A stretch of DNA of 64,000 nt from Microbacterium sp. Marseille-Q6648 (GTDB lineage Bacteria; Actinomycetota; Actinomycetes; Actinomycetales; Microbacteriaceae). The stretch covers positions 1,302,001 through 1,366,000 of the forward strand of contig NZ_CALPBZ010000001.1 in NCBI RefSeq assembly GCF_943181415.1, written 5' to 3'. Position numbers and translations under genes: made by a program. Within the stretch, counting starts at the first letter, position 1. Each line of letters starts with the position of its first letter. Below, piece by piece: positions 1 through 9,215 of the stretch. Below the pieces are notes generated by a model. That model saw only the letters and a program-made list of their open reading frames with translations. It ran no database searches and was not told where the DNA came from.

Positions 1-437
1 AGTCGTCAACTGTTGCGTCACAGATGCGTACGTCCGCGCGACGCGATCATGTCGCGGCGTCCACCGTGGTCCTCCGATCCGTCGTGCACAACGGAATCGA
101 GACGGCGGCCGGATAGGAGCTCACATGACGCACGGATGGGTCCCGTTCGCGGGCAATGCGCGTTTACGGATCCCCAGCGAGACCCGACGCGGGGTCCCGC
201 GTGGCCTGCTAGACACTGTCACCGGACGCGGCTCACAGCACCGCCCTGGCCCCTTGCCGTCGCGGGAAGAGTGATACCCGGCGCCGGAGGCTCCACCCGC
301 TCGTGGCACAGTTAAGGCACATTTACTCGCGACACGCCGTGTTTTCGAAGGCAGATTCATGCAACTGTGCCGCGAGCGCGGGAGCTGAGAACGGCGGAAT
401 TACGCGGCAAAACGGCCCATTCGTGCCTCAGAAAATG
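1..437. other. Non-coding window edge, no convincing gene
   Basis: Open frames cross this stretch on both strands, but none has a recognisable domain, a good ribosome binding site or convincing protein-like composition. The base composition is a little less GC-rich towards 300-440 than in the neighbouring genes. It ends at a tRNA-like fragment, so it may be the far side of an old integration junction. Confidence 0.5.
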
Positions 438-463
438 AGAGTTCGAATCCCCTATCCTCCGCT
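438..463 (+). pseudogene. tRNA-Ser-like 3' end fragment (T-loop to acceptor)
   Basis: The bases hold a canonical T-loop (TTCGAAT, 442-448) followed by a 3' T-stem strand and the acceptor-like string ATCCTCC plus a G discriminator (454-461), as at the end of actinobacterial tRNA-Ser. The 5' half of the T-stem pairs poorly (two A-C mismatches) and no D-arm, anticodon arm or matching 5' acceptor (GGAGGAT) lies upstream. It is therefore a fragment, not a working tRNA. Such 3' fragments are typical of attachment sites left by elements that integrate into tRNA genes; that origin is inferred. Confidence 0.55.
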
Positions 464-466
464 CCT

Positions 467-497
467 GCGAACCCCTGTTTCCAAGGGATCGCGACTC
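467..497 (+). repeat. Imperfect stem-loop repeat, copy A
   Basis: This 31-bp segment starts 3-4 bases after the tRNA-like fragment and matches the segment at 4264-4295 in 27 of 32 aligned columns, counting one gap. Both copies have complementary GCGA/TCGC ends around a GTTTCC core. In this copy the stem is broken. The pair brackets the GNAT, aldo/keto reductase and XRE genes. Confidence 0.6.
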
Positions 498-572
498 AAT
501 GCCACTTCGGACGTAGCCGAAACGGCACAGGTCTCCGTGCGTCCGAAAGCCCGATGGGGCACCATGGGCGGC

Positions 573-1124
573 ATGACTTCTCCGAGGGTGCCGTCTGGGA
601 CGACGGTGCTCGAGACAGACCGGCTGGTGCTGCGTCGGTGGTTGCCAGCCGACGCCGCCATGCAACGGCAGTTGTGGATGGAGCGTGACGCTCGTGTTCC
701 CCCGCACCGCCGAATCTCATCCGACGGCCGCCCGAGCATCGAGGACCTTGAAGACCGGATCCGGCGTGACGACCGGTCAGCTTCCTTGGGCCTGCTGGCT
801 GCCGTCCGCAAGGACAGCGGCGAGGCGATCGGCTACTGCGGTCTCATCGCGAACGTCCACGGCCAGGATGGCGAGCCCGAGCTCGCATACGAGTTCCTCC
901 GCAAGGAGTGGGGACAGGGGCTGGCGACCGAGGCCGGGAGAGAGATCATCGCCTGGGCCGGGTCGCTCGGGTACACCCGACTGTGGGCGACGGTCCGTGA
1001 GTGGAACGCACCCTCGCGACGTGTCATGGCGAAGCTCGACTTCGTTCAGACATCGCGCGTCCAGTCCGATGCCGAGCACGGGGACTCGCTCTTCTACCGA
1101 AAGGACCTTGTCCTCGCGGGCTGA
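573..1124 (+). CDS. GNAT family N-acetyltransferase (RimJ/RimL-like)
   Basis: A 183-residue acetyltransferase of the Acetyltransf_3 type, which transfers an acetyl group from acetyl-CoA to an amine or N-terminal residue. The start of the fold is the string LETDRLVLRR near residue 11. The acetyl-CoA-binding segment follows as EWGQGLATEAGREI, and the late WNAPSRRVMAKLDF block is typical of ribosomal-protein or small-molecule acetyltransferases. The frame is open far upstream through the tRNA-like fragment. The start at 573 was chosen because it gives normal family length; ATG at 564 is an in-frame alternative. The ribosome binding site is weak. The substrate cannot be told from sequence. Confidence 0.8.
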   Translation: MTSPRVPSGTTVLETDRLVLRRWLPADAAMQRQLWMERDARVPPHRRISSDGRPSIEDLEDRIRRDDRSASLGLLAAVRKDSGEAIGYCGLIANVHGQDGEPELAYEFLRKEWGQGLATEAGREIIAWAGSLGYTRLWATVREWNAPSRRVMAKLDFVQTSRVQSDAEHGDSLFYRKDLVLAG

Positions 1125-1265
1125 GCCCGTGCCGACGTGGCCCACACCATGTCCGCGGACGACGCGATGACGATCGCGCTCGGGCCTATCGCGGGTGAAC
1201 GCGCATGGTGGTCTGTTTGGCCAGCGGACTCGTCATCGCGCGTGTTCCGTCTGACTGGGTCGCGG

Positions 1266-2138
1266 TCATGCTTCGGGAATCTCCCGTCCGTAGGTTTCGA
1301 GTGTGATCTGGTTGGGTTCGGGGCCGCGACGGATGCCGGTGTCGAGCGCGTCGATCGCTGCGAGTTCTGCCTCGGTGAGAGCGAAATCGAACACGGTGTA
1401 GTTCTCGCGGATGCGATCGGGTCGAACCGACTTGGGGATCGCGGAGCGGCCCTGCTGCAGGTGCCAACGCAGCATGACCTGCGCAGGCGTCTTGCCGTGA
1501 GCCGCCCCGATTCGGGCGATGGTGGGGTCCTGAAGGGCGTTGGCTCCGCCCTCGCGGTAGGCGGTGATCCCGCCGATCGGGGACCATGCCTGGGTGAGGA
1601 TCCCTGCAGCGGCATCCGCGTCCTGCACGTCGCGCTGTGCGAAGTAGGGATGCACTTCGATCTGATTCACCGCGGGCACGACGCCGGAATGCTCGAGGAG
1701 CGCGGCGAGGTGATCGGACATGAAGTTGCTGACCCCGATCGCGCGGACGCGTCCGTCGGCGAGGAGTGTCTCGAGAGCCTTGTAGGCGTCGATCGTGAGG
1801 TCGAATCGGGAGGGGAGCGCCTGGTGCAGGATGAACAGGTCGAGGGTGTCGACGCCGAGCTTGCCGGCGCTTTTGTCGAACGCGTGCAGGGTCTGGTCGT
1901 ACCCGAAGTCGCTGATCCAGACCTTGGTCTCGATGAACACGTCGCCACGGTCGAGCCCCGACCGTCGCAGGGCTTCGCCGACTTCGCGTTCGTTGCCGTA
2001 CGCGGCGGCGGTGTCGATGTGCCGGTACCCGGCCTCCAGCGCGGTCTGCACCGCCCCGATGGTCTCGTCGGGCGGGGTTTGGAATACTCCGAAACCCAGG
2101 GCGGGCATCCGGATGCCGTTGTTGAGTGTCAGTTCCAT
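1266..2138 (-). CDS. Aldo/keto reductase, AKR5-like
   Basis: A 290-residue cytosolic NADPH-dependent carbonyl reductase with a TIM-barrel fold. The catalytic tetrad is visible: Asp42 and Tyr47 in HIDTAAAYGNE, Lys72 in IETKVW and His105 in LFILHQ. The C-terminal cofactor segment AIPKSVRPDRIREN binds the NADPH phosphate. The sequence resembles 2,5-diketo-D-gluconate/methylglyoxal reductases; the true substrate is unknown. A strong AGGAGG site lies seven bases before the ATG. It follows a second aldo/keto reductase by 52 bases on the same strand, so the two probably form an operon, controlled by the divergent XRE regulator. Confidence 0.92.
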   Translation of the reverse strand: MELTLNNGIRMPALGFGVFQTPPDETIGAVQTALEAGYRHIDTAAAYGNEREVGEALRRSGLDRGDVFIETKVWISDFGYDQTLHAFDKSAGKLGVDTLDLFILHQALPSRFDLTIDAYKALETLLADGRVRAIGVSNFMSDHLAALLEHSGVVPAVNQIEVHPYFAQRDVQDADAAAGILTQAWSPIGGITAYREGGANALQDPTIARIGAAHGKTPAQVMLRWHLQQGRSAIPKSVRPDRIRENYTVFDFALTEAELAAIDALDTGIRRGPEPNQITLETYGREIPEA

Positions 2139-2190
2139 GAAGATGCCTCCTGAGTGGTGATGGCGCCTGGCGGCACGGTGTCGTTCCCGG

Positions 2191-3186
<996 letters not shown>

Positions 3187-3252
3187 TCACTTTCCTGTCG
3201 GTGATCCCAGCCAACGCCATCCGCCTCCCGGATGACAGTGGGCGATGTGCCC

Positions 3253-3267
3253 GGTACCGCCAGTACC
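3253..3267. promoter_or_regulatory. Candidate operator: GGTAC-N5-GTACC dyad
   Basis: A perfect inverted repeat with five-base arms lies in the gap between the divergent aldo/keto reductase and XRE genes, about 40 bases before the XRE start. MmyB-type regulators commonly control a divergent oxidoreductase, so this is a reasonable binding site. Function is inferred from position and symmetry only; a five-base-arm dyad can arise by chance in GC-rich DNA. Confidence 0.35.
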
Positions 3268-3303
3268 TCCCTCATCGGCCGGGGGCGGCGTACGGTCGAG
3301 GGC

Positions 3304-4233
3304 ATGGACAACCGCAACGACGTGCGCGAGTTCCTGACCACACGTCGCGCGCGCATCACTCCCGACCAGGCCGGCCTCCCCGCCTTCGGCGGCAACCGCC
3401 GCGTCCCGGGACTCCGCCGCGAAGAAGTCTCCCTGCTGTCCGGAATGAGCGTCGACTACTACACCCGCCTCGAACGAGGCGATCTCTCCGGCGTCTCGGA
3501 CAGCGTCCTGGACTCCCTGGCACGCGCCCTTCAACTCGACGACGCCGAGACCGCTCATCTGCACGATCTCGCCCGCGCCGCGAACGCCTCCCCCGTCACC
3601 CGGAAGCCGCGCAGCCGAGCCGGCGGCGATACGCTCCGGCCCAGTATCCAACGGCTCCTGGACGCGATCACCGAAGCCCCGGCGATCATCCGCAACAACT
3701 ACTACGACTATGTCGCCGCCAATCGCCTCGGCCGCGCACTCTACGCGCCGGTGTTCGACGAACCCATCCCCAACAGCGCCCGGTTCGCATTCTTCAACCC
3801 CGCAGCGCAAGAGTTCTACCCCGACTGGGACAAGGTCGTCCAGGAGTTCGTCGCCACCATGCGCGGCGACGCCGGACGCAACCCCTACGACAAGCGCCTC
3901 ACCGACCTCATCGGCGAGCTCTCCACCCGATCCCAGACCTTCCGCACCCTCTGGGCGGCGCACGACGTGCGCTATCACCGAACCGGCATCAAACGGATCC
4001 ACCACCCCGTCGTCGGCGACCTCGATCTCACCTACGAAGCCTTCGAGCTCCCCGCCGACCCCGGACTGCAGCTGTCGACCTTCACGGCCGAACCCGGATC
4101 ACCCTCCGACGACGCGCTCAAGATGCTCGCCAGCTGGGCCGCGACCACCGACCCGCCCGCACCCCGACATGACGTCACCGCCGAAGACACCGGAACGGCA
4201 CCTGACCCGCGACCAGCGGAACCACGCGGGTAG
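3304..4233 (+). CDS. XRE family regulator with MmyB-like ligand-binding domain
   Basis: A 309-residue DNA-binding protein. The N-terminal helix-turn-helix spans about residues 30-85 and contains the MmyB-family signature GLRREEVSLLSGMS followed by YYTRLERG. Residues about 105-275 match the MLTR ligand-binding domain (IIRNNYYDYVAANRLGRALY, FNPAAQEFYPDWD), a pocket thought to bind fatty-acid-like or redox ligands. The ATG at 3304 has a GAGGG site close upstream and fits the family N-terminus; the frame stays open further upstream but without a matching domain. It faces two aldo/keto reductases, which it likely represses until a ligand arrives. Confidence 0.88.
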   Translation: MDNRNDVREFLTTRRARITPDQAGLPAFGGNRRVPGLRREEVSLLSGMSVDYYTRLERGDLSGVSDSVLDSLARALQLDDAETAHLHDLARAANASPVTRKPRSRAGGDTLRPSIQRLLDAITEAPAIIRNNYYDYVAANRLGRALYAPVFDEPIPNSARFAFFNPAAQEFYPDWDKVVQEFVATMRGDAGRNPYDKRLTDLIGELSTRSQTFRTLWAAHDVRYHRTGIKRIHHPVVGDLDLTYEAFELPADPGLQLSTFTAEPGSPSDDALKMLASWAATTDPPAPRHDVTAEDTGTAPDPRPAEPRG

Positions 4234-4263
4234 CAGCGCCACCCCGCCCGGCATCCGACCAGC

Positions 4264-4295
4264 GCGATCCCCCGTTTCCATGGGGATCGCAACTC
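4264..4295. terminator. Stem-loop repeat copy B / bidirectional terminator
   Basis: Between the convergent ends of the XRE gene and arsA lies a perfect nine-base inverted repeat, GCGATCCCC (4264-4272) and GGGGATCGC (4282-4290), with a nine-base loop. It can serve as a terminator for both genes, although no T-tract follows. The whole 32-bp element is a near copy of 467-497, which suggests a duplicated or inserted element rather than a gene-specific terminator. Confidence 0.55.
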
Positions 4296-4298
4296 GGC

Positions 4299-6077
4299 TC
4301 AGCCCCCGTAACGCTCATCCGCCGCCCGGTGTTCGGTGAGCGCGGCCAGCCGAGCGACGCCGACCGGCTCTTCAGCCAGCAGCGGGACGATGGCTACCCG
4401 ATCCTCCAGCTCACGGACGCGGGCGATCTGAGCGACCTCGTTCCGCGCACGGGTACGCAGGAACGCCGACTCCGGGTGCGCCGCGACGATCGAGTTGTTC
4501 ACGACCCACGCCCACGGGTGGATCCCGGCGCGCTCCAGATCGTCCTGCAGATCGGCAGCCTCGAGGACGGGCGTCGTCTCGGCGAGCGTGACGAGGATCA
4601 CTTTGGTCTGCGCCGGATCCTGGAGGCGCATAAGCGGCGTGGAGTAGGCCATGCTCGCCGCGCCCATCTGGCGCGCGATTTCGCGATGGTACGAGCCTGC
4701 GGCATCCAGCAGCAGCAGCGTGTGCCCCGTCGGCGCGGTGTCCATGACGACGAAGGTGCGCCGGGAGTCGTGGACGGCGCGCGAGAACTGCTGGAAGACG
4801 GCGACCTCGGCGGTGCACGGCGACATGAGGTCCTCAGCCAGGGCTGCGCGGCCTTCCTCGTCGAGGTCCTTGCCCTTGGCGGCCATCACCCGGGCGCGGT
4901 ACTGCTCGAGCGCGGTGTCGGGGTCGATCCGCGCCACCGTGAGTCGGTCGACGGCTCCACCCAGCGTCTCGGTGAGATGGGCCGCCGGATCCGTCGTGGT
5001 CAGGAGCACGTCGTGCCCTCGCGCGGCAAGGGCGAGCGCGACGGCGGCGGCGATCGTCGTCTTCCCCACACCGCCCTTGCCCATGCACATCACGAGCCCG
5101 TGCCCGTCGCGCTCGATCTCGTCGACGAGCGTCACCAGCGGAGCATCCGGCACGTCTTCGCTCCCGTGCTCCGCGTCCCCGGCACTGCTCAGCGAGGACC
5201 CCGGCTCGAAGAAGGCGCGAACCGCGTCGATCCCGACGACGTTGCCGGCTTTGAGCTCCAGCACGTCCCGCGGCAGATCGGCGATTGCGGCGGGCATCGC
5301 CGCCATCGCGACGGTCTCGCGACGGCGTACCGCGGCGGCGATCGGCTCCTCGCCAGCACGTGCGGGGAGGACCCCGTTGACGACGACGAAACCGCCGGTC
5401 ATACCGATCGCGGTCAATTCAGAGAAGGTGCGCGCGATCTCGGTGAGCGCCGAGGCCTGGGGACGGGTGACGAGGATCAACCGCGTGCGAGCCGCGTCGG
5501 TGAGCGCCGCCACCGCCGCGGCGTACGTGGCGCGGTGCTTGTCGAGACCCGAGAGCGGCCCGAGACATGAGGCGTCCCCGCCGCCGGCGAGGAACTCGGT
5601 CCACGATCCCGGAAGCTGCAGGAGCCGGATCGTATGCCCGGTCGGAGCGGTGTCGAAGATGATGTGGTCGTACTCGCCGTACGCCGCGTCGTCGGTCAGG
5701 AGCTGGGTGAACTCGTCGAACGATGCGATCTCGGTGGTGCACGACCCCGACAGACTCTCGGTGATGCCCGCGATCTCCGTCTCGGGCAGCAGCCCCCGGA
5801 CCGGACCGATGATGCGCTCGCGATAGGCCTCGACCGCCTGCTCGGGATCGATCTCCAGGGCGGACAAGCCTTCGACCGAGGGGATCGCCGTCACGGCGTT
5901 GCCGGTCGCGATGCCGAAGACCTGGCCGATATTGGATGCGGGGTCGGTGCTGACGAGCAGGATCCGTCGTCCACGGGTCGCCAGCCGGACCGCCGACGCG
6001 CAGGCCACCGAGGTCTTGCCGACGCCGCCCTTGCCTGTGAAGAAGAGAAATCGGGGTACATTCTCGAGGAAGTTCAT
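4299..6077 (-). CDS. arsA: ArsA arsenite/antimonite-stimulated ATPase
   Basis: A full-length 592-residue ArsA with two homologous nucleotide-binding halves that energises arsenite efflux through a membrane partner such as ArsB. P-loops GKGGVGKTS (15-23) and GKGGVGKTT (333-341) are intact, and each half has a DTAPTGHT signature (about 142-149 and again near 444). The three metalloid-binding cysteines known from E. coli ArsA (113, 172, 422) have counterparts at Cys113, Cys171 and Cys421, which argues for arsenite binding rather than a Get3-like role. No arsR, arsD, arsB, acr3 or arsC is in the window. An MFS exporter is divergent, 116 bases away. The ATG follows a purine-rich GGAGGAGAGG tract. 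Confidence 0.93.
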   Translation of the reverse strand: MNFLENVPRFLFFTGKGGVGKTSVACASAVRLATRGRRILLVSTDPASNIGQVFGIATGNAVTAIPSVEGLSALEIDPEQAVEAYRERIIGPVRGLLPETEIAGITESLSGSCTTEIASFDEFTQLLTDDAAYGEYDHIIFDTAPTGHTIRLLQLPGSWTEFLAGGGDASCLGPLSGLDKHRATYAAAVAALTDAARTRLILVTRPQASALTEIARTFSELTAIGMTGGFVVVNGVLPARAGEEPIAAAVRRRETVAMAAMPAAIADLPRDVLELKAGNVVGIDAVRAFFEPGSSLSSAGDAEHGSEDVPDAPLVTLVDEIERDGHGLVMCMGKGGVGKTTIAAAVALALAARGHDVLLTTTDPAAHLTETLGGAVDRLTVARIDPDTALEQYRARVMAAKGKDLDEEGRAALAEDLMSPCTAEVAVFQQFSRAVHDSRRTFVVMDTAPTGHTLLLLDAAGSYHREIARQMGAASMAYSTPLMRLQDPAQTKVILVTLAETTPVLEAADLQDDLERAGIHPWAWVVNNSIVAAHPESAFLRTRARNEVAQIARVRELEDRVAIVPLLAEEPVGVARLAALTEHRAADERYGG

Positions 6078-6193
6078 CTCATGGCCATCCTCTCCTCCCC
6101 ACCGCCGGCCGGCCAGGCCGAACGTCCCTCGTCGCGCACCTCGGGACGAGATGACGCACGCCCGGCGACCGTCGGGCGGACAGGCGGCGCTCG

Positions 6194-7417
6194 ATGATCC
6201 AGGTTCTGCGAAATCCGACGTATCGCGCGCTGTTCAGCGCTCAGGTGATCGCCTTGGTCGGCACGGGTCTGTTGACGGTGGCTCTGGGGCTGCTCGCGTT
6301 CGATCTCGCGGGGGATGCGGCGGGCTTGGTGCTCGGGACGGCGCTGACGATCAAGATGGTCGCGTACGTCGGCGTCGCGCCCCTGGTGGCGGCGCTGGTG
6401 GATCGTCTGCCGAAGAAGGCGGTGCTCATCGGCGCCGACCTGATCCGGCTGGCCATCGCCGCGATCCTGCCGTTCGTGTCGGAGACCTGGCAGATCTACG
6501 CCCTCGTCTTCGTGCTGCAGTCCGCGTCGGCGACGTTCACGCCCGCGTTCCAGTCCCTGATCCCCAGCGTCCTGCCGGAGCCGAACGACTACACCCGGGC
6601 CCTCGCCCTGTCGCGCCTGGCCTACGACCTCGAGGCGCTGCTGTCCCCCGTCATCGCGGCGGCGCTGCTGACGCTCATCAGCTACAGCAACCTGTTCATC
6701 GGCACCGCCCTCGGCTTCGCCGGCTCCGCCCTCCTCGTGCTGATCGCCCGGCTCCCTCCCCGATCCTCGGATGCCGCGACGTCGACGTTCTGGCAACGCC
6801 TGCCCGTCGGCGCGAAGGTCTTCGCCCGCACTCCGAGCCTGCGGTTCGTGCTGTTCACCAACATCGTCGTCGCCGCAGCGACCGCGCTCGTCCTGGTCAA
6901 CTCGGTCGTCTACGCCAAGAGCGTGCTCGACCTCGACGACGCGGCGGTCGCGGTGACCCTCGGCGCGTACGGCGTGGGCTCCCTGCTGATCGCCGTGAAC
7001 ATTCCCCGGCTGGTCGAACGGTTCGGCGTCACCCGCACCATGACCGCCGGGGTCGTCGTCGTGATGACCGGGCTCGGTCTCGCCATCGGCGTGACGGTCT
7101 TCACAGTCGCCAGCGGCGTCGGGTGGTGGATGGTGCTTCTCACCTGGGCGGCCCTGGGCGCGGGCACCTCGCTCATCAACACCCCCACCTCCCGGCTGCT
7201 GGCCGATGCCTCCACACCCGCGAACCGCAACCTCGTCTACACCGCGCAGTTCGCGGCATCCCATGCCTGCTTCCTGATCACGTACCCGCTCGCAGGATGG
7301 ATCGGCGCGATCAGCCTTACCGCCGCGGTGGGCGTCCTCGCCGCGGTCGCCGCCGCCGGGGCTGTCGGCGCCGCATTCGTCAGTCGAGGTGAGCGCGCAG
7401 CGCCTCGAATCCGGTGA
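6194..7417 (+). CDS. MFS transporter, drug/metal-efflux type
   Basis: A 407-residue polytopic membrane protein with about twelve hydrophobic segments in two six-helix halves, split near residue 195 by a short cytosolic loop. The early segments FSAQVIALVGTGLLTVALGL and the LVDRLPKKAVLIGADLIR loop match the MFS_3 (enterobactin/nickel exporter-like) group. The substrate is unknown. It is divergent from arsA, and MFS carriers are frequent companions of actinobacterial arsenic genes, so a metalloid link is possible but unproven. The ATG at 6194 has only a weak AGGCGG site. Its end overlaps a doubtful opposite-strand small ORF. Confidence 0.88.
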   Translation: MIQVLRNPTYRALFSAQVIALVGTGLLTVALGLLAFDLAGDAAGLVLGTALTIKMVAYVGVAPLVAALVDRLPKKAVLIGADLIRLAIAAILPFVSETWQIYALVFVLQSASATFTPAFQSLIPSVLPEPNDYTRALALSRLAYDLEALLSPVIAAALLTLISYSNLFIGTALGFAGSALLVLIARLPPRSSDAATSTFWQRLPVGAKVFARTPSLRFVLFTNIVVAAATALVLVNSVVYAKSVLDLDDAAVAVTLGAYGVGSLLIAVNIPRLVERFGVTRTMTAGVVVVMTGLGLAIGVTVFTVASGVGWWMVLLTWAALGAGTSLINTPTSRLLADASTPANRNLVYTAQFAASHACFLITYPLAGWIGAISLTAAVGVLAAVAAAGAVGAAFVSRGERAAPRIR

Positions 7418-7505
7418 GCTCCACGGGGGCGCCGAGAAGTCGCAGGTGGTCCTGCCGCCGCTCCTCCCATCGCTCCCGCGTCAGCAGGAAGCGCTGCTGC
7501 CTCAC
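7380..7505 (-). CDS. Possible small protein, unknown
   Basis: A 41-codon reading frame starts at GTG 7505 with a GGGAAGG tract about seven bases upstream. Its product is charged and helical-looking (RERWEERRQDHLRLLG in the middle). It overlaps the last 38 bases of the MFS gene on the other strand and lies in the 157-base gap before dinB. No family is recognised. It could equally be a chance frame in GC-rich DNA, so it is recorded only as a candidate. Confidence 0.22.
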   Translation of the reverse strand: MRQQRFLLTRERWEERRQDHLRLLGAPVELTGFEALRAHLD

Positions 7506-7574
7506 GGCGGTGCCTTCCCGATGTCGTCCGTTGGTGCGAGGCTCCCCACGGATGGGCGATCGGCGGGAGGCGCG

Positions 7575-8771
7575 ATGCGGGGAGAGGCGACCGTGCTGCA
7601 CGCGGATCTCGACGCCTTCTACGCGTCCGTGGAACAGCGCGATGCCCCCGAGCTGCGGGGGCGTCCGGTGATCGTCGGCGGCGGGGTCGTCCTGGCGGCC
7701 AGTTACGAGGCGAAGGCCCGCGGAGTGCGGACGGCGATGGGCGGGCGGCAGGCGCGCGAGCTGTGTCCGGATGCCTTCGTCGTGCCTCCACGCATGGAGG
7801 CGTACTCGGCCGCGAGCCGCGATGTGTTCGCGATCTTCCGCGATACGACGCCGCTCGTGGAGGGCCTCTCGATCGATGAGGCGTTCCTCGAGGTCGGGGG
7901 TCTCCGCCGCATCTCAGGCACCCCCGAGCAGATCGCGGTGCGACTGCGCGAGCGGGTGCGCGACGAAGTGGGGCTGGCGATCTCGGTCGGCGTCGCTCGA
8001 ACCAAGTTCCTCGCGAAGGTGGCCAGCGCGGTCAGCAAGCCCGATGGGCTGCTGGTCGTGGAGCCCGATCGCGAGGAGGCATTCCTCTTGCCGTTGCCGG
8101 TCGAGCGCCTCTGGGGCGTCGGTGCGGTGACGGCCGAGAAGCTGCATCGGCTCGGCATCCGCACCGTCGGTCAGCTGTCGGAGCTCGAGGAGGCCGCCGC
8201 AGAACGGCTGCTGGGCAAAGCGACCGGCGCGCACCTGCACGCCCTCGCCCGTCTGCGGGATCCGAGGCCCGTCGACGGCACACGGCGTCGCGGCTCCATC
8301 GGCTCGCAACGCGCTCTCGGCAGCCGGCCCCGTTCCGAGGATGAGCTGGACGTGATCCTGACGCAGCTCGTCGATCGCCTGGGCCGGCGCCTGCGCGAGC
8401 ACGACCGGGTGTGCCGCACGGTCGTGCTGCGCCTGCGCTTCGGCGATTTCACCAAGGCCACCCGGTCGCACTCGATCCGGGCCGCTTCCGACCGCACGTC
8501 GGTGCTGCTCGCGGTCGCACGGCGTCTGCTCGACGGCGCCCGGGACGAGATAGCGCAACGAGGCATCACCCTCATCGGGGTCTCGTTCTCGCAACTCGGC
8601 CGTGCCGACAGCATGCAGCCCGAGCTTCCGATCGACTGGGACGAGGGCGTGCGCCTCGACACCGTCCTCGATGCGGTCCGCGATCGCTTCGGACCGGCGT
8701 CGGTCGCGCGCGCCACGCAGCTCGGCCGCGATCCGGGGTGGTCGACTCCCCTCTTGCCCGAGCACGAGTGA
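7575..8771 (+). CDS. dinB: DNA polymerase IV (Y-family translesion polymerase)
   Basis: A 398-residue error-prone polymerase that inserts bases opposite damaged template. The palm starts with LHADLDAFYASVEQ (metal ligand Asp11) and contains the catalytic pair Asp101-Glu102 in SIDEAFLEV. A helix-hairpin-helix thumb segment (WGVGAVTAEKLHRLGI) is near residue 180 and the little-finger domain follows from about 235. QPELPI near residue 353 resembles a beta-clamp binding motif. Start 7575 was chosen because the catalytic core begins ten residues later; GGGAGG lies four bases upstream. The frame is open upstream but carries no domain. No clear LexA box was seen. Confidence 0.93.
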   Translation: MRGEATVLHADLDAFYASVEQRDAPELRGRPVIVGGGVVLAASYEAKARGVRTAMGGRQARELCPDAFVVPPRMEAYSAASRDVFAIFRDTTPLVEGLSIDEAFLEVGGLRRISGTPEQIAVRLRERVRDEVGLAISVGVARTKFLAKVASAVSKPDGLLVVEPDREEAFLLPLPVERLWGVGAVTAEKLHRLGIRTVGQLSELEEAAAERLLGKATGAHLHALARLRDPRPVDGTRRRGSIGSQRALGSRPRSEDELDVILTQLVDRLGRRLREHDRVCRTVVLRLRFGDFTKATRSHSIRAASDRTSVLLAVARRLLDGARDEIAQRGITLIGVSFSQLGRADSMQPELPIDWDEGVRLDTVLDAVRDRFGPASVARATQLGRDPGWSTPLLPEHE

Positions 8772-8832
8772 CGCGTGGTCGGTATCGACCGGGGCGACCC
8801 CCGCCGGCGGCATCCGGTGGTTGACTGAGCGC

Positions 8833-9195
8833 ATGACCCCCGACCCGCCCTCCGCTGCCGTGGCCACGATCGTCGCGGCCGACGCCGTCGACAAGCTCGA
8901 TGCGCTCGCCGTCATCTCGCGGACTCTCGGGGCGCCCGTCCGGGGTGGCGGAACAGCCAGTCCGACCATCGCCGTCGCCGACGGCCTCTGGATCCAGATC
9001 GACATTCCGAAGTTCGGCGAGCCGCCGCCTCTCGCGATCGACGTGCACGCCGTCGCCGGTCTCGCCGCAGCCCGGCGGGAAGCGATCGAGCTGATGCGAC
9101 GTCTCGCCGACGCGACCGACTGGACGCTCACTCCAGCCTTTCCCCACGAGCCCGCCGAAGCCGCGACCTTCGAACGACCTACTGAACCGAGGTAA
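8833..9195 (+). CDS. Hypothetical protein, 120 residues
   Basis: No family is recognised. The product is soluble, with an Ala-rich N-terminus (VATIVAADAVDKLDALAVI), a middle strand-like segment LWIQIDIPKFGEPPPLAIDV and a helical RREAIELMRRLADATDW segment. The fold looks compact and alpha/beta. It sits 61 bases after dinB on the same strand and 20 bases before a MarR gene. The start ATG lacks a strong ribosome binding site. The reading frame has normal high-GC third positions, so it is probably translated. Nothing in its sequence suggests a role in DNA repair. Confidence 0.6.
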   Translation: MTPDPPSAAVATIVAADAVDKLDALAVISRTLGAPVRGGGTASPTIAVADGLWIQIDIPKFGEPPPLAIDVHAVAGLAAARREAIELMRRLADATDWTLTPAFPHEPAEAATFERPTEPR

Positions 9196-9215
9196 TAGTG
9201 AAGTAGGGTAACAGT

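Noticed and set aside
13-315. 100-codon plus-strand frame at the window edge
   Set aside because: Composition is Arg/Pro/Ser-rich shadow-like, with no ribosome site or domain.
438-463. Complete tRNA-Ser gene
   Set aside because: Only the T-loop to acceptor part is present and the T-stem has mismatches.
1137-2153. Long plus-strand frame opposite the first aldo/keto reductase
   Set aside because: It is the antisense of a well-supported enzyme with no own start site or domain.
4264-4295. parS or dif site
   Set aside because: The palindrome does not match TGTTTCACGTGAAACA or XerCD site layout.
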